Source of the DNA: Thermanaerosceptrum fracticalcis
GTDB taxonomy: Bacteria > Bacillota > Peptococcia > DRI-13
NCBI RefSeq assembly: GCF_000746025.2
Contig: NZ_CP045798.1
Location: 544,501-608,500, forward strand
Reading direction: 5' to 3'
Length of the DNA stretch: 64,000 nt
Shown one piece after another: positions 33,851-42,464 of this stretch (position 1 is its first letter; each line of letters opens with the position of its first letter). The notes beneath the pieces were generated by a model. The model did not search any database and was not told where the DNA came from. It saw only the letters and a program-made list of their open reading frames with translations. The translations under genes and the position numbers were made by a program.

Positions 33851-33971
33851 GATCAAAACAACCGGCCCGAAAGCTTCTGTACGAGGTATTCCTCCCTAGC
33901 GGTCGCTCGGTGATTGTAGAGGCAGTTGATTCTACGCAAGCCAAACGAAAAGCCTGCAAGTACTGGGGTTG
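33847..33971 (+). pseudogene. 5' part of a small conjugation-region gene split by an iscB element
   Basis: Reads VRSKQPARKLLYEVFLPSG, then a strand SVIVEAVDSTQAKRKACKYWG, before passing into the left end of the outer iscB element (TCAAC at 33972). The 3' part is found at 37090-37168 (RIDKPGDPWLGLSSMKARKI). Joining them gives an uninterrupted protein of about 67 residues. GTG 33847 overlaps the virB2-like stop. Function unknown; the YEVFLPSGR...VEAVDSTQA layout suggests a small beta-hairpin protein. Confidence 0.7.
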
Positions 33972-34014
33972 TCAACTACCCACCGCCTATAGAGGCGGGG
34001 GCTTGTAGGAGAAA

Positions 34015-34232
34015 TCCAGCAAGCCTGGTTGATTAGCCCCCTTACGAAAGTAAGGAGCCGTTCAAAGGGAATGACATAGGCACTCCGGGGTACTCCACAC
34101 GCTCCGGACACTGCGGCTGGTGGTTAAACATCGCTGATGGGCAGGCGAAGTGCTGCCAGCAAAAACCCCTTTGAACAAGGGCGAAGTGGACCAACAGCCG
34201 CAAGGCTGACTTATCTCAGAAAGAGGGATACT
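34015..34232 (+). ncRNA. Omega RNA-like leader of iscB-1
   Basis: The 220 bases between the left-end hairpin and iscB-1 are non-coding, GC-rich and structured. They share with the leader of iscB-2 the core GGTTAAACA-C-CTGA-GGGCAGG-GAAGTGC and flanking stems. IscB proteins use such an upstream omega RNA as guide scaffold. Exact 5' and 3' ends cannot be read from sequence. Confidence 0.6.
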
Positions 34233-35122
34233 ATGGTATACGTTCTCTCCAAAGAAGGCAAACCTCTCATGCCAACAGAAAGGCATGGGAAGATGCGTCG
34301 GTTGTTAAAAGAGGGCAAGGCCCGAGTGGTTAAGGCAAGACCCTTTACTATTCAACTAACCTACGAAACCACAAAATACACACAGCCAATAACCCTAGGT
34401 ATAGACGCAGGCAACCAAAGAGTAGGATTTTCAGTTATCACCGAAAAGAAAGAACTACTGGCCGGGGAGTGCCAACTTTTGCAAGTTCAAGCAGAGAGAA
34501 ACCGAGAACGGCTAATGTACCGCAGGCAAAGGCGAAACAGGCTGCGGTACAGAAAGCCTCGGTTTGATAACCGCAGAAAGCCCGAAGGATGGTTAGCCCC
34601 AAGTCTACAGAACAAGCTTGATGCTCATATAAGGCTGGTGGAGAAAATCAAATCAATACTTCCCATAACACAGGTTATAGTGGAAGTGGCCAACTTTGAC
34701 ATTCAAGCTATTAAAAATCCTGGTATCCAGGGTGTGGCATACCAGCAGGGAGAGCAGTATAACTTTTGGAACCTGCGGGAATATATCCTGCACCGTGATA
34801 ACCATGAGTGTCAAAACCCGGGCTGTAAAAACAGATCCAAGAACCCGAAACTACAGGTACACCATATCGGATACTGGAAGGGAGACTATACTGACAAGCC
34901 AGGGAACCTAATCACGCTATGTAGCAAATGTCATCGGCCGGAAAACCACAGGGAAAGCAAATTGCTGTGGGGCTGGCAACCGAAGGTAAAGTCCTTCCGG
35001 GCCGAAACCTTCATGTCAACCGTCCGGTGGAAACTGGTCAATACACTGGGTTGTGAATACACCTATGGCTATATCACAAAGTCCCGCAGGACAGAGTTGA
35101 GGTTGGAGAAAAGCCACGTCAG
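34233..35122 (+). pseudogene. iscB: iscB-1, N-terminal part (interrupted at RuvC-III)
   Basis: RNA-guided nuclease of the IscB family (Cas9 ancestor type). In order: PLMP domain (KPLMPTERHGKMRRLLKEGK), RuvC-I with Asp in LGIDAGNQRVGFSV, an arginine-rich bridge helix (RLMYRRQRRNRLRYRKPRF), RuvC-II with Glu in VIVEVANFDI, and an HNH domain (CQNPGCKNRSKNPKLQVHHI, CSKCH). Right after LEKSH, at the RuvC-III histidine, the frame enters the inner element and ends with foreign residues QPPRTEVRGL. The missing RuvC-III Asp (YDAFVI) and C-terminal domain lie at 36612-37047. ATG 34233 follows AAAGAGGG. Confidence 0.85.
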
Positions 35123-36611
35123 TCAACCACCCCGGACTGAAGTCCGAGGCTTGTAAGCCTCTGGTTAACCAGCCTCAGCTTGGAAAGAGCTACGTTAGAA
35201 GGGTCAAGACACCCTGGGATGCGTGCCCAAGTTCCAGGCTCCGTCGTCGGCGGTTAAACAGCTCTGAGGGGTAGGAGCAGTGCCGTCGATGTAAAAAGCC
35301 TTTCTAACATTGGCGATGGGCAATTTACTCTGAAAGGAGGTAGGCTATTTGTTAGTCTATGTGCAAAACAAACACGGTAAACCTTTGATGCCGTGCAGTC
35401 CGAGGAAGGCAAGGCTGCTTCTGAAACAGAAAAAGGCCAAAGTTATCAAAAGAACGCCGTTCACCATACAACTTATCTACGGTTCCAGTGGATACAAACA
35501 GGCCGTAAGTTTAGGGGTAGACGCCGGGAGCAGGACTATAGGTTTATCCGCCACTACTGTAAAGAAAGTATTGTATGAAGCAGAAGTCGAGCTAAGGAAC
35601 GACATAACAAAACTGCTGGCAGACCGAAGGGAGTTAAGAAGAAGCAGAAGATATCGCAAGACAAGATACCGCAAGCCGAGGTTTGATAACCGCAGGCGAC
35701 CAGAAGGCTGGCTGGCTCCTTCTGTCAGGAACAAGATTGAAGCACACACAAAAGCAGTACAAATGGTATGCAAGATGCTACCTGTGACCAAGATCACTAT
35801 TGAGGTAGCCAGTTTTGACATCCAGAAGCTCAAGAATCCCGAAATATCTGGCGTCGAGTACCAGCAGGGAGAGCAGTTGGGATTCTGGAATGTCAGGGAA
35901 TACGTCCTGTGGAGAGACGGTCATCAGTGTCAAGGTAGACCGGGATGCAGGAACAAGGTCTTGAACGTACACCACATAGAAAGCCGCAAGACCGGGGGAG
36001 ATGCCCCGAACAACTTGATAACTTTGTGTGATCAGTGCCATAAGGACTACCATACAGGGAAACTAAAACTCAACCTCAAACGAGGTCAATCTTTCAAGGA
36101 TGCGGCTTTTATGGGAATTATGCGTTGGATGGTTTACAACAGGCTAAAGACAATATATCCATATGTGCGACTTACTTATGGATATATCACCAAACACACC
36201 AGAATTGCCAATGGCTTAGAGAAAAACCATCGCACTGATGCTCGCTGCGTCAGCGGCAATCCGCAGGCACAACCCGACAACACCTGGTACTACTTCAAAC
36301 AGGTACGGAAACAGAACAGGCAGCTTCATAAGGCAAACCCTATCAAGAGAGGGATTTGGAAAGCAAACAAAGCACCGAAATACCTGTTTGGATACCAACT
36401 GTTTGACAAGGTGCTGTACGAAGGGCAGGAGTGTTTCATCTTTGGTCGCAGGGCCAGCGGGTATTTTGATTTAAGGAAACTGGACGGGACAAGAGTAAGT
36501 CCGTCGGTTAGTTGTAAAAAACTAAAACTGCTCGAAAGAGCAAGCATATTTCTATGCGAAAGGAGGAACAGCGACTTCCTCCCCGGAATGAATTCCGGGG
36601 TTTCCGTCGCC
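35123..36611 (+). mobile_element. Inner iscB (IS200/IS605-type) element inserted in iscB-1
   Basis: The left end TCAACCACCC plus hairpin CCGGACTGAAGTCCG matches the outer element's left end in layout; the right end has CCCCGGAATGAATTCCGGGG. Removing 35123-36611 joins the two halves of iscB-1 in frame (SHVS-NFYDAFVIAGG). About 1.49 kb, with an omega-RNA-like leader and a full-length iscB-2, no TnpA. Boundaries are inferred; a few bases either way would change the junction residues. Confidence 0.7.
35150..35348 (+). ncRNA. Omega RNA-like leader of iscB-2
   Basis: About 200 structured non-coding bases before iscB-2, containing GGCGGTTAAACAGCTCTGAGG and GAGCAGTGCCGTC, aligned with the equivalent block before iscB-1. 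Ends are approximate. Confidence 0.6.
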
Positions 36612-36614
36612 TAA
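35349..36614 (+). CDS. iscB: IscB-2, full-length RNA-guided nuclease
   Basis: A 421-aa IscB with every catalytic element: PLMP domain (KPLMPCSPRKARLLLKQKKA), RuvC-I Asp (SLGVDAGSRTIGLS), bridge helix (LRRSRRYRKTRYRKPRFDNR), RuvC-II Glu (TIEVASFDI), HNH (CQGRPGCRNKVLNVHHIE, CDQCH) and RuvC-III (LEKNHRTDARCV, His and Asp), then a C-terminal beta-rich domain. TTG 35349 is 7 nt after AAAGGAGG. The last residues read into the right-end hairpin and the stop TAA is formed at the element-host junction. Known IscBs cut DNA under omega RNA guidance and probably help retain their transposon. Confidence 0.9.
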   Translation: MLVYVQNKHGKPLMPCSPRKARLLLKQKKAKVIKRTPFTIQLIYGSSGYKQAVSLGVDAGSRTIGLSATTVKKVLYEAEVELRNDITKLLADRRELRRSRRYRKTRYRKPRFDNRRRPEGWLAPSVRNKIEAHTKAVQMVCKMLPVTKITIEVASFDIQKLKNPEISGVEYQQGEQLGFWNVREYVLWRDGHQCQGRPGCRNKVLNVHHIESRKTGGDAPNNLITLCDQCHKDYHTGKLKLNLKRGQSFKDAAFMGIMRWMVYNRLKTIYPYVRLTYGYITKHTRIANGLEKNHRTDARCVSGNPQAQPDNTWYYFKQVRKQNRQLHKANPIKRGIWKANKAPKYLFGYQLFDKVLYEGQECFIFGRRASGYFDLRKLDGTRVSPSVSCKKLKLLERASIFLCERRNSDFLPGMNSGVSVA

Positions 36615-37047
36615 TTTCTATGATGCTTTCGTCATAGCCGGCGGCACTAACCAAAACAGGACAATCCCTATCACTATTCAGCAGGTAAGGAGAAATAATC
36701 GCAGTTTACAGAAATTTTATGATGCAAAGTATATTGACCTGCGTACTGGCGAAAAGGCAAGTGGACAGGACTTAAACTGTGGTCGAAGGACACGGAACAA
36801 AAACCTCAACACCGAAAATCTCCGAAAATATCGTGGAAAAAAGGTATCGCCGGGGCGGGTAAATATCCGCAAACAGAGATACCCTTATCAACCAGGCGAT
36901 ACGGTACTTTATGAAGGACAAAAATGCACCGTTAAAGGAGTACAAAACTTGGGGGCTTATATTAAACTTTCAGAACTAAGCAAACCCGTCAAAACATCAG
37001 AAGTCGGTATTTTGTACTACGGAAAAGGGCTTCGTGTGGGGTGGTAA
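36612..37047 (+). pseudogene. iscB: iscB-1, C-terminal part
   Basis: An open frame without a start, beginning NFYDAFVIAGGTNQNR, which contains the RuvC-III Asp missing from the N-terminal part, then QQVRRNNRSLQKFYDAKYID and a domain parallel to the C-terminus of iscB-2 (PYQPGDTVLYEGQKCTVKG). It stops at TAA 37045-37047, before the outer element's right end. With 34233-35122 it would give about 441 residues. Confidence 0.8.
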
Positions 37048-37089
37048 CTGTCATTCATCCCCAACCTATAGAGGTCGGGGTCTTCTGCC

Positions 37090-37168
37090 GAGAATTGATA
37101 AACCGGGCGATCCCTGGCTGGGACTTTCGTCCATGAAAGCACGAAAAATTACAAAGAAAGAGGAATAA
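37090..37168 (+). pseudogene. 3' part of the small conjugation-region gene split by the iscB element
   Basis: Reads RIDKPGDPWLGLSSMKARKI then TKKEE and stops at 37166-37168, 10 nt before the VirB3-like gene. It continues the frame started at 33847 (KACKYWG) once the outer iscB element is removed. Confidence 0.65.
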
Positions 37169-37178
37169 GAGGAATAAT

Positions 37179-37505
37179 ATGTCTTACCGGGAATTTCACG
37201 AACTGCCTTACCAATCGGGCATAAAAGAAAAATTCTTTACCCTAGGCCCCGTATCCTTGTCACTGGACGAATCGGCCTGGGTGTTTTTCGGAATAATCCT
37301 GAGCTATAACATGACAAAACATGTGCCGCCTATGGAAATGTTGAGTTTTCCCTTTTCACACTTGTACTATGTCATCCCGGTGTTGGTGACATACTTTTTT
37401 GCCAAAGCCAAACATCCCCGGACGGGAATTTCTTTATGGAAATACATAGCCAGATGGCTTGCCATACGAAAAAGGGAGAGGGTGTTTTACTACGGCAGGG
37501 GATGA
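37179..37505 (+). CDS. VirB3/TcpE/PrgI-like conjugation membrane protein
   Basis: A 108-aa protein: a basic start, two adjacent hydrophobic segments (VFFGIILSYNMTKHV and LYYVIPVLVTYFFAKAKHP) and a basic amphipathic tail KYIARWLAIRKRERVFYYGRG. This is the layout of PrgI/TcpE proteins, the VirB3 counterparts of Gram-positive type IV systems, which sit just before the VirB4 ATPase. ATG has SD AGAGG. The label rests on layout and position, not on a decisive motif. Confidence 0.6.
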   Translation: MSYREFHELPYQSGIKEKFFTLGPVSLSLDESAWVFFGIILSYNMTKHVPPMEMLSFPFSHLYYVIPVLVTYFFAKAKHPRTGISLWKYIARWLAIRKRERVFYYGRG

Positions 37506-37795
37506 AACAATCCGGAGATGAATTGATTTGTGATGGACCAAAGAGAAGATCAAGACAATCAAACAGTTCGGCAGTTGGAAGGACAACAAGGAAAAACGCC
37601 GGCAAGCCAAAAAAGCATTATGTGAGTTATATTCTGAAACGGCAAACATTCCATTACTGCCGGTGCAGTTTATAAAAAAGGCTGGATCAAGGTCCAGGTG
37701 TATGACATAATGCTAAAACACCAAATTTCATGTGCAGAATAAACGAGCATTGCAACGATAAGCAATGCTTTTTTCACAAAAAAGAGGTGATTTGT
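37506..37795 (+). other. Gap with terminator and a possible gene remnant
   Basis: A hairpin GCATTGC-N8-GCAATGC followed by TTTTTT (37747-37774) is a good terminator. Before it, one frame (about 37532-37702) has coding-like composition (WTKEKIKTIKQFGSWKDNKE, then KALCELYSETANIPLLPVQF) but no canonical start, so it may be a decayed gene or one with an unusual start. Nothing else is supported. Confidence 0.5.
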
Positions 37796-38629
37796 ATACA
37801 CAAACTGCTCATTTTGGCTGCTATTTTAGGTGGCCTTTTTCTTTTATACAAAATCCTGATAAACAAAAAAACCGGCAAGGGAGAAGAAAAACCCAAAACA
37901 ACTCAGGACTTGTTTGGAAAAGATGCATTTGTAAGCCCAGACGGGATCATTGAGACGGGGGGCGTGTTCAGAGTATGCCTGCAAGTCTCACAGGTAAACA
38001 TGAGGACCAACGCCGACATGGAAAAATTGAAGGTCTGGGTGGCGTTCCGGTCCTTTTTGAACGAAATCGGCCTGTCATATACCTTGCTGCAATTATCCCA
38101 ATTCGTCGATGTCCGGGAATACGCCCGGTGGTACAGCGAACGGCTGGAGAAGAGCAGGCTGACCCCTCAACTTAAAGAAAGCGGGCAAAACGTTGTGAAA
38201 TTCATTGAGGAACTGGACGAAAACAAAAACTCCCGTGATTATTCCGGTTACATCGTTTTCCACTATGATCCCGACGATCCTCTTTTCCATGCTGAAACGG
38301 GCGTCAAGACGGGGAACCCGAAAGTGGACGAAGTGATTTCCAAGCTTACGGGCAAAAAGCATTTGCCTGCGGAGGAAAGGAAAAATCTGGCCCGGATGGT
38401 CTTGAACGAAGCTGTGCAGATCACAAGAAGCTATGCCGAGCAGATGGGCATGCAGTGCAGGCAGCTTGACAGGGCCGGTGTATATGATCTTTCGTACAGG
38501 GTTATCCAGAAGGACATGTCCGCCTTTTCCGGCGTGGAAGAAGCCAGTGACGCCCAGTGTTTCACCCCTTTTCACGACAGCCTAACGGCAAAGCTGGTGC
38601 AATTGGAGACATCCGGGGGGAGGGAATAG
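37796..38629 (+). CDS. Membrane-anchored protein of the conjugation-like operon, probable ATA start
   Basis: About 277 aa: one N-terminal membrane helix (LLILAAILGGLFLLYKILI), a charged linker and a cytoplasmic or external soluble domain with no recognised motif (SQVNMRTNADMEKLKVWVAF, RMVLNEAVQITRSYAEQMG). The longer frame from ATG 37730 would translate through the terminator hairpin and is unlikely. After the terminator the in-frame options are GTG 37787, which is part of the SD AAGAGGTGA, or ATA 37796, 8 nt after that SD and directly before HKLLILAAIL. I favour ATA. It precedes the VirB4 gene by 3 nt and is likely a T4SS component. Confidence 0.7.
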   Translation: MHKLLILAAILGGLFLLYKILINKKTGKGEEKPKTTQDLFGKDAFVSPDGIIETGGVFRVCLQVSQVNMRTNADMEKLKVWVAFRSFLNEIGLSYTLLQLSQFVDVREYARWYSERLEKSRLTPQLKESGQNVVKFIEELDENKNSRDYSGYIVFHYDPDDPLFHAETGVKTGNPKVDEVISKLTGKKHLPAEERKNLARMVLNEAVQITRSYAEQMGMQCRQLDRAGVYDLSYRVIQKDMSAFSGVEEASDAQCFTPFHDSLTAKLVQLETSGGRE

Positions 38630-38632
38630 TTT

Positions 38633-40645
38633 ATGGCTTTCAATATCTTCAAAAAACACAAAGAACCGGAACAGGCAAACAAAAAAACAATCAAGGCGGG
38701 CAAGAACAACAAAACCGGATTGTATGAGGGCAAGCCGGAGCCTGTGGATTTCATCGCTCCTTCAATAGCCAAGGAACTATTGCCCGCCGACCGGGCGGAA
38801 GGGTACACCGTGGGCGACTACATGGTGGAGATAGGCGGCACGGCTGTTCCATGCAGGTACTACAGGTCCTTTTTTGCTGAGATAATGAGCGGCAACACCT
38901 GGGGCGGGATGCTGGACGACCTTGGCAGGGGCAACTTCGGTGACGGCGACGTGGACATCGCCATCCATGTCCGGCCTGCTTCTTCGGATATGGAACTTCA
39001 AGAACTGAGCCGGAGGCTGAGAGGCTTGATGTCGGACCTGGCCTTTGAGGGCGACCCTTCCAAGATTGATGCCATCAGGGACGAGATTGAGGACATCAAG
39101 ACCCGCCAGAAAAAGCTGCGGATGGAGATTGAACGCTCGTTCAAGACCACTATCCAGGTTATTGCCAGCGGGACCGAGCTAAAAAGCTTCAAGATGTACT
39201 GCAACGCCCTGGTCAAAAGGTTTGCGGGAAAATCCATCTATCTTCGTCCTGCCGACGGCAAACAGCTTGAGGCGTTGAGGGGCATCCTGCCCATAGTTCC
39301 TCCCCAGCCGGTCACCGGCGAACATGGCATAACCCTGGAATCTTCCAACCTGGCCGATCTCTTTCCTTTCGCCCAGGGCGGGATAAGCCACAAGACCGGC
39401 ATCATCCTGGGCTTGGACGGTTTGGGCCGTCCCGTATACTTCGACCAGTGGCACCCTTCTTTGCCCAATCAGCACATGATCATCCTGGGCCGGTCCGGGG
39501 CCGGGAAAACCTACACCACCCAGATCATCATGCACAGGAGCATGCACATAGGCCGCACGGTGGCCGTATTGGACTGGAAGGGCGAACACAAGGACTTTTT
39601 CCTGCTCAATGACCTGCCGTACATAGAGTTTCACGAACATTCGCAAGACAGAATAAACCCCTACGACGTGGAAGTTACCCAGGATGTGGACGGAATCCGG
39701 TTTATTGACATTGAAAGCGTGGCCAACAACGTCCAGGCCCTCGTGTTCAAGATGATAAGCACATATGACAGGGAAATCCTGACCGGACGGGTGAAGGTTT
39801 TCATCGGGGAGGCCATAAGGCAGCAATACGAGGAAGCGGGGATAACCAAAGACCCTCGGAGCATTTACCTGCGTACCGTCACGGACGGCAAAATTTCCAC
39901 AAACAAAAAGAAGCCCATGCCCGAACTGGGCGGTTTGTATCTCAAGATGGCCGCAAGCGAACACGAAGAAGTAAGGAAAGCCGCAGAGATGCTGAAACCT
40001 TTTACCAGACACGGCTCCAGCCCTTCCTACGCTATCTTTGACGGCCAAAGCACGGTGGAACTGAAGGGGTATCCGGGTTATGGTTTTGCGTTGAACCGGC
40101 TGGACAAGGACGTGATGCGTCCCATCGGGCTTTCAGCTATAGCCATCTGGCTCAACGAAAACTTTGCCAAGTCCGATGTCAGTCAGGAAAAAATAATCGT
40201 GATTGAGGAGTGCCAGAACATCTTTGACGACCCGGACGTAGGCGGTCCCTTTGCGGAAACGGCCTACCGGGAGTACCGGGCCACCAACACCGGCGTGTGT
40301 GCCGTAACCCAGGGCCTGGAGGTTTTAAGCCGCACCAATGCGGGGATTGCGGCAGTAAAAAACTCGCCTATAAAAATCATCGGCAAACAGGAATCTTTCG
40401 ATATTGAAGCCATCCAGGGCAAGCTCAACCTTTCCGAAGGCGAGGCCGCCTTTTTGCTGGGGGCCAAGACGGGCCAACTCATCCTGAAAGTGGAGGACGA
40501 ATCGGACATAGTCCTGACAAAAGCCTCGGACTATGAGCACATGATGTTTACCACCAACCCCAACGATCCGGCTTATTACAAACGCAAGGAACTGTTGAAA
40601 AAGAAATACGGCGAGAAAGGAGAGGAAGGGGGAAATGAGCGGTAA
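38633..40645 (+). CDS. VirB4/TraC-like conjugation ATPase
   Basis: A 670-aa hexameric ATPase of type IV secretion. The N-terminal 270 residues resemble VirB4/CagE N domains. The ATPase core has Walker A LGRSGAGKTYTTQ (near residue 285), the following AVLDWKGEHKDF strand, Walker B IIVIEECQNIFDD, and the C-terminal motif ATNTGVCAVTQGLEVLSR. ATG 38633 has SD GGGGGGAGGG. It overlaps the VirB6-like gene by 11 nt. It would energise pilus or channel assembly at the inner face of the membrane. Confidence 0.9.
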   Translation: MAFNIFKKHKEPEQANKKTIKAGKNNKTGLYEGKPEPVDFIAPSIAKELLPADRAEGYTVGDYMVEIGGTAVPCRYYRSFFAEIMSGNTWGGMLDDLGRGNFGDGDVDIAIHVRPASSDMELQELSRRLRGLMSDLAFEGDPSKIDAIRDEIEDIKTRQKKLRMEIERSFKTTIQVIASGTELKSFKMYCNALVKRFAGKSIYLRPADGKQLEALRGILPIVPPQPVTGEHGITLESSNLADLFPFAQGGISHKTGIILGLDGLGRPVYFDQWHPSLPNQHMIILGRSGAGKTYTTQIIMHRSMHIGRTVAVLDWKGEHKDFFLLNDLPYIEFHEHSQDRINPYDVEVTQDVDGIRFIDIESVANNVQALVFKMISTYDREILTGRVKVFIGEAIRQQYEEAGITKDPRSIYLRTVTDGKISTNKKKPMPELGGLYLKMAASEHEEVRKAAEMLKPFTRHGSSPSYAIFDGQSTVELKGYPGYGFALNRLDKDVMRPIGLSAIAIWLNENFAKSDVSQEKIIVIEECQNIFDDPDVGGPFAETAYREYRATNTGVCAVTQGLEVLSRTNAGIAAVKNSPIKIIGKQESFDIEAIQGKLNLSEGEAAFLLGAKTGQLILKVEDESDIVLTKASDYEHMMFTTNPNDPAYYKRKELLKKKYGEKGEEGGNER

Positions 40646-42458
40646 AAAAACCTTATTTATTCTGCTCCTTGCCTGCTATCTTCTAACGAGCGTTATAATA
40701 CCGACAAAAGCTATAGACTACTACGACTATGAAGCCGGAGTATTTGAAATAAAGGACAAACAGACAGAAACAGACAAAGACAACATCGAATCCCTGATCT
40801 ACAACTCGGAGACCAGGGAATATTACCAAAAAAACAAGCCCGGCTACATGGAGAGGGCTGTGGCTTCCTTCATAATCTCCGTGATAAAGTGGATTATGAA
40901 CACCTTCCATGTGGCAGACCCGGTGGTTTTAATTTTTGGCAAAAACCTGGGAACGGAGGATGAGCAAGCCACCCTGTCGGGCTTTCTGGGCAGCGGGAAC
41001 AAAGACGATCTGATACTGGGCATTTTCCCGGAACCTTTCTTTAAAGGCATATCAGTGCTTTACACAATCTTTGAAAAACTGCTGCCCTTCCCTTTGGCGA
41101 TTGCCGTAATTCTACTGGCTGTCCTATTAATGATGGGGGCAGGCACCATACAAGGCAGAACCCGGGTCAAAGACAACGTGGCAGCCATTTTTATAGCCCT
41201 GATTCTCTTGCGTTTCGGGCACTATATCTGGAGTTGGCTTATAGAAATAAACAACTTTCTGATTGACCTTATCTGGGCCTACATGCTGGACAGCGGCGTA
41301 AAGCCGGGTGCCCTGATGGACATAATCTGGGGCGGAAAAACCGGTTTTGAAGGTGCGGCTTCCATGAACACCATTTCCGTGGCCATACTCTTGTTCATGG
41401 CCGCCATGATGATCCTGGCCCTGAATTTCCAGTACGTCATGCGTGCCATTATCCTGGGCCTTTTAATCGCCATCTTCCCTTTGGTTGCGGCACTTTCTGT
41501 CTTTCCTTCCTTCCGGGGATCGCTGGAGTCCTGGTTCCAGGAATTTTTCGCCAACACCATCATCCAACTGGCTCATGCCGTGGCTTTGGGCGGGTTTTTC
41601 ATCATTCTTTACACGCCCGGGATCGGAAAGGGCGGCATATTCTGGCTGATGCTGGTGTATTTCATGGGCTTGCCTGCCATAGCTGGCCTGGTAAGGTCCA
41701 TGCTGGGTCTTAAAGCGGGTTTTGGCGGCATAATGGGAGGGGTGGCCGGTATCGGAGGGATGCTCGGCGGCATAGGCGGCAAGTCAGGCAAGGCAGGCGG
41801 CCCGAAAGACAAGATGCCTGGCCCTGTGTTGGACGAAAAGGGGCAGACATCTTCCGGAGGCGGCTTTAAACCCAAAACCGGGGCTCAGACGACTGTCGGC
41901 AAAGTGCTGCAAGGAGCCTACAACATGGCGGGCAGGGTGATGTCCAGCAATGCGGCAAGGACTGCCGCCAGGATGGGCGTGGGAGCAACGGCAGCCGTTG
42001 CCGGCGGCGTTTTGTCGGGCATGTTGACGGGCGATTTCGCTTCCGGGGCCAGAGCGGGAAAAAACTTGAGCCAGTCGGCAATGAACGGTCTGGGCTGGGT
42101 GGGCGGAAAGGTATCAACAATACTGGACAAGATGAAAGGACCATCAACCAATCTGCCGGAATACCGGGAGAACAAGAAAATTATGGACATGGCCCAGGAA
42201 AACATGAACAAGACGAAACCACAGTTGGACCTGGCATATGCCCAATGGAAACATGCCGAGGCGTACCATAGCAAGGGGTCCCCGGAGATAAACGAGGCAT
42301 ACAAAAAGTATGACGAAATCCGTACCCAATACAAAAAAAACCAGGCGGACGAACTTCTGGCCCGCACAAGGCTGACCACCATGGGTTACATCAAGGAAAA
42401 AGCCGCCCCTTTGAATAGCAGCAACGCCTCTTATTCGGAGCGAAGGGGGCGGGTGTAA
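40635..42458 (+). CDS. VirB6/TrbL-like polytopic channel protein
   Basis: A 607-aa membrane protein with a signal-like start (LFILLLACYLLTSVIIPTKA), an external acidic segment, then six to seven membrane helices between residues 150 and 370 (such as AIAVILLAVLLMMGAGTI and AIILGLLIAIFPLVAALSVF). A Gly-rich stretch (GGIMGGVAGIGGMLGGIGG) leads to a charged cytoplasmic tail. Layout and position between VirB4 and a peptidoglycan peptidase fit the VirB6/TrbL channel component. ATG follows GGAGAGGAAGGGGG. Confidence 0.8.
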   Translation: MSGKKTLFILLLACYLLTSVIIPTKAIDYYDYEAGVFEIKDKQTETDKDNIESLIYNSETREYYQKNKPGYMERAVASFIISVIKWIMNTFHVADPVVLIFGKNLGTEDEQATLSGFLGSGNKDDLILGIFPEPFFKGISVLYTIFEKLLPFPLAIAVILLAVLLMMGAGTIQGRTRVKDNVAAIFIALILLRFGHYIWSWLIEINNFLIDLIWAYMLDSGVKPGALMDIIWGGKTGFEGAASMNTISVAILLFMAAMMILALNFQYVMRAIILGLLIAIFPLVAALSVFPSFRGSLESWFQEFFANTIIQLAHAVALGGFFIILYTPGIGKGGIFWLMLVYFMGLPAIAGLVRSMLGLKAGFGGIMGGVAGIGGMLGGIGGKSGKAGGPKDKMPGPVLDEKGQTSSGGGFKPKTGAQTTVGKVLQGAYNMAGRVMSSNAARTAARMGVGATAAVAGGVLSGMLTGDFASGARAGKNLSQSAMNGLGWVGGKVSTILDKMKGPSTNLPEYRENKKIMDMAQENMNKTKPQLDLAYAQWKHAEAYHSKGSPEINEAYKKYDEIRTQYKKNQADELLARTRLTTMGYIKEKAAPLNSSNASYSERRGRV

Positions 42459-42464
42459 AGACTG

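Larger units (their letters stand above)
33972..37089 (+). mobile_element. Outer iscB (IS200/IS605-type) element, interrupted by a second one
   Basis: The left end begins TCAACTACCC followed by the hairpin CCGCCTATAGAGGCGG; the right end has CCCCAACCTATAGAGGTCGGGG. Both ends share CCTATAGAGG. The flanking small gene is restored in frame when 33972-37089 is removed. It carries an omega-RNA-like leader and iscB-1 but no TnpA, so it would need a transposase in trans. Ends are inferred and may be off by a few bases. Confidence 0.7.

Noticed and set aside
34015-34232. Group II intron or riboswitch in the structured leader of iscB-1
   Set aside because: No reverse transcriptase, no domain V-like motif, and the shared core with the second leader fits omega RNA better.
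37730-37795. ATG 37730 as start of the membrane-anchored T4SS protein
   Set aside because: It would translate through a terminator hairpin (37747-37774), and no SD precedes it.
39179-40048. Long minus-strand ORF of 289 aa opposite the virB4-like gene
   Set aside because: Low-quality His/Gly/Val-rich translation entirely opposite a clear ATPase gene.
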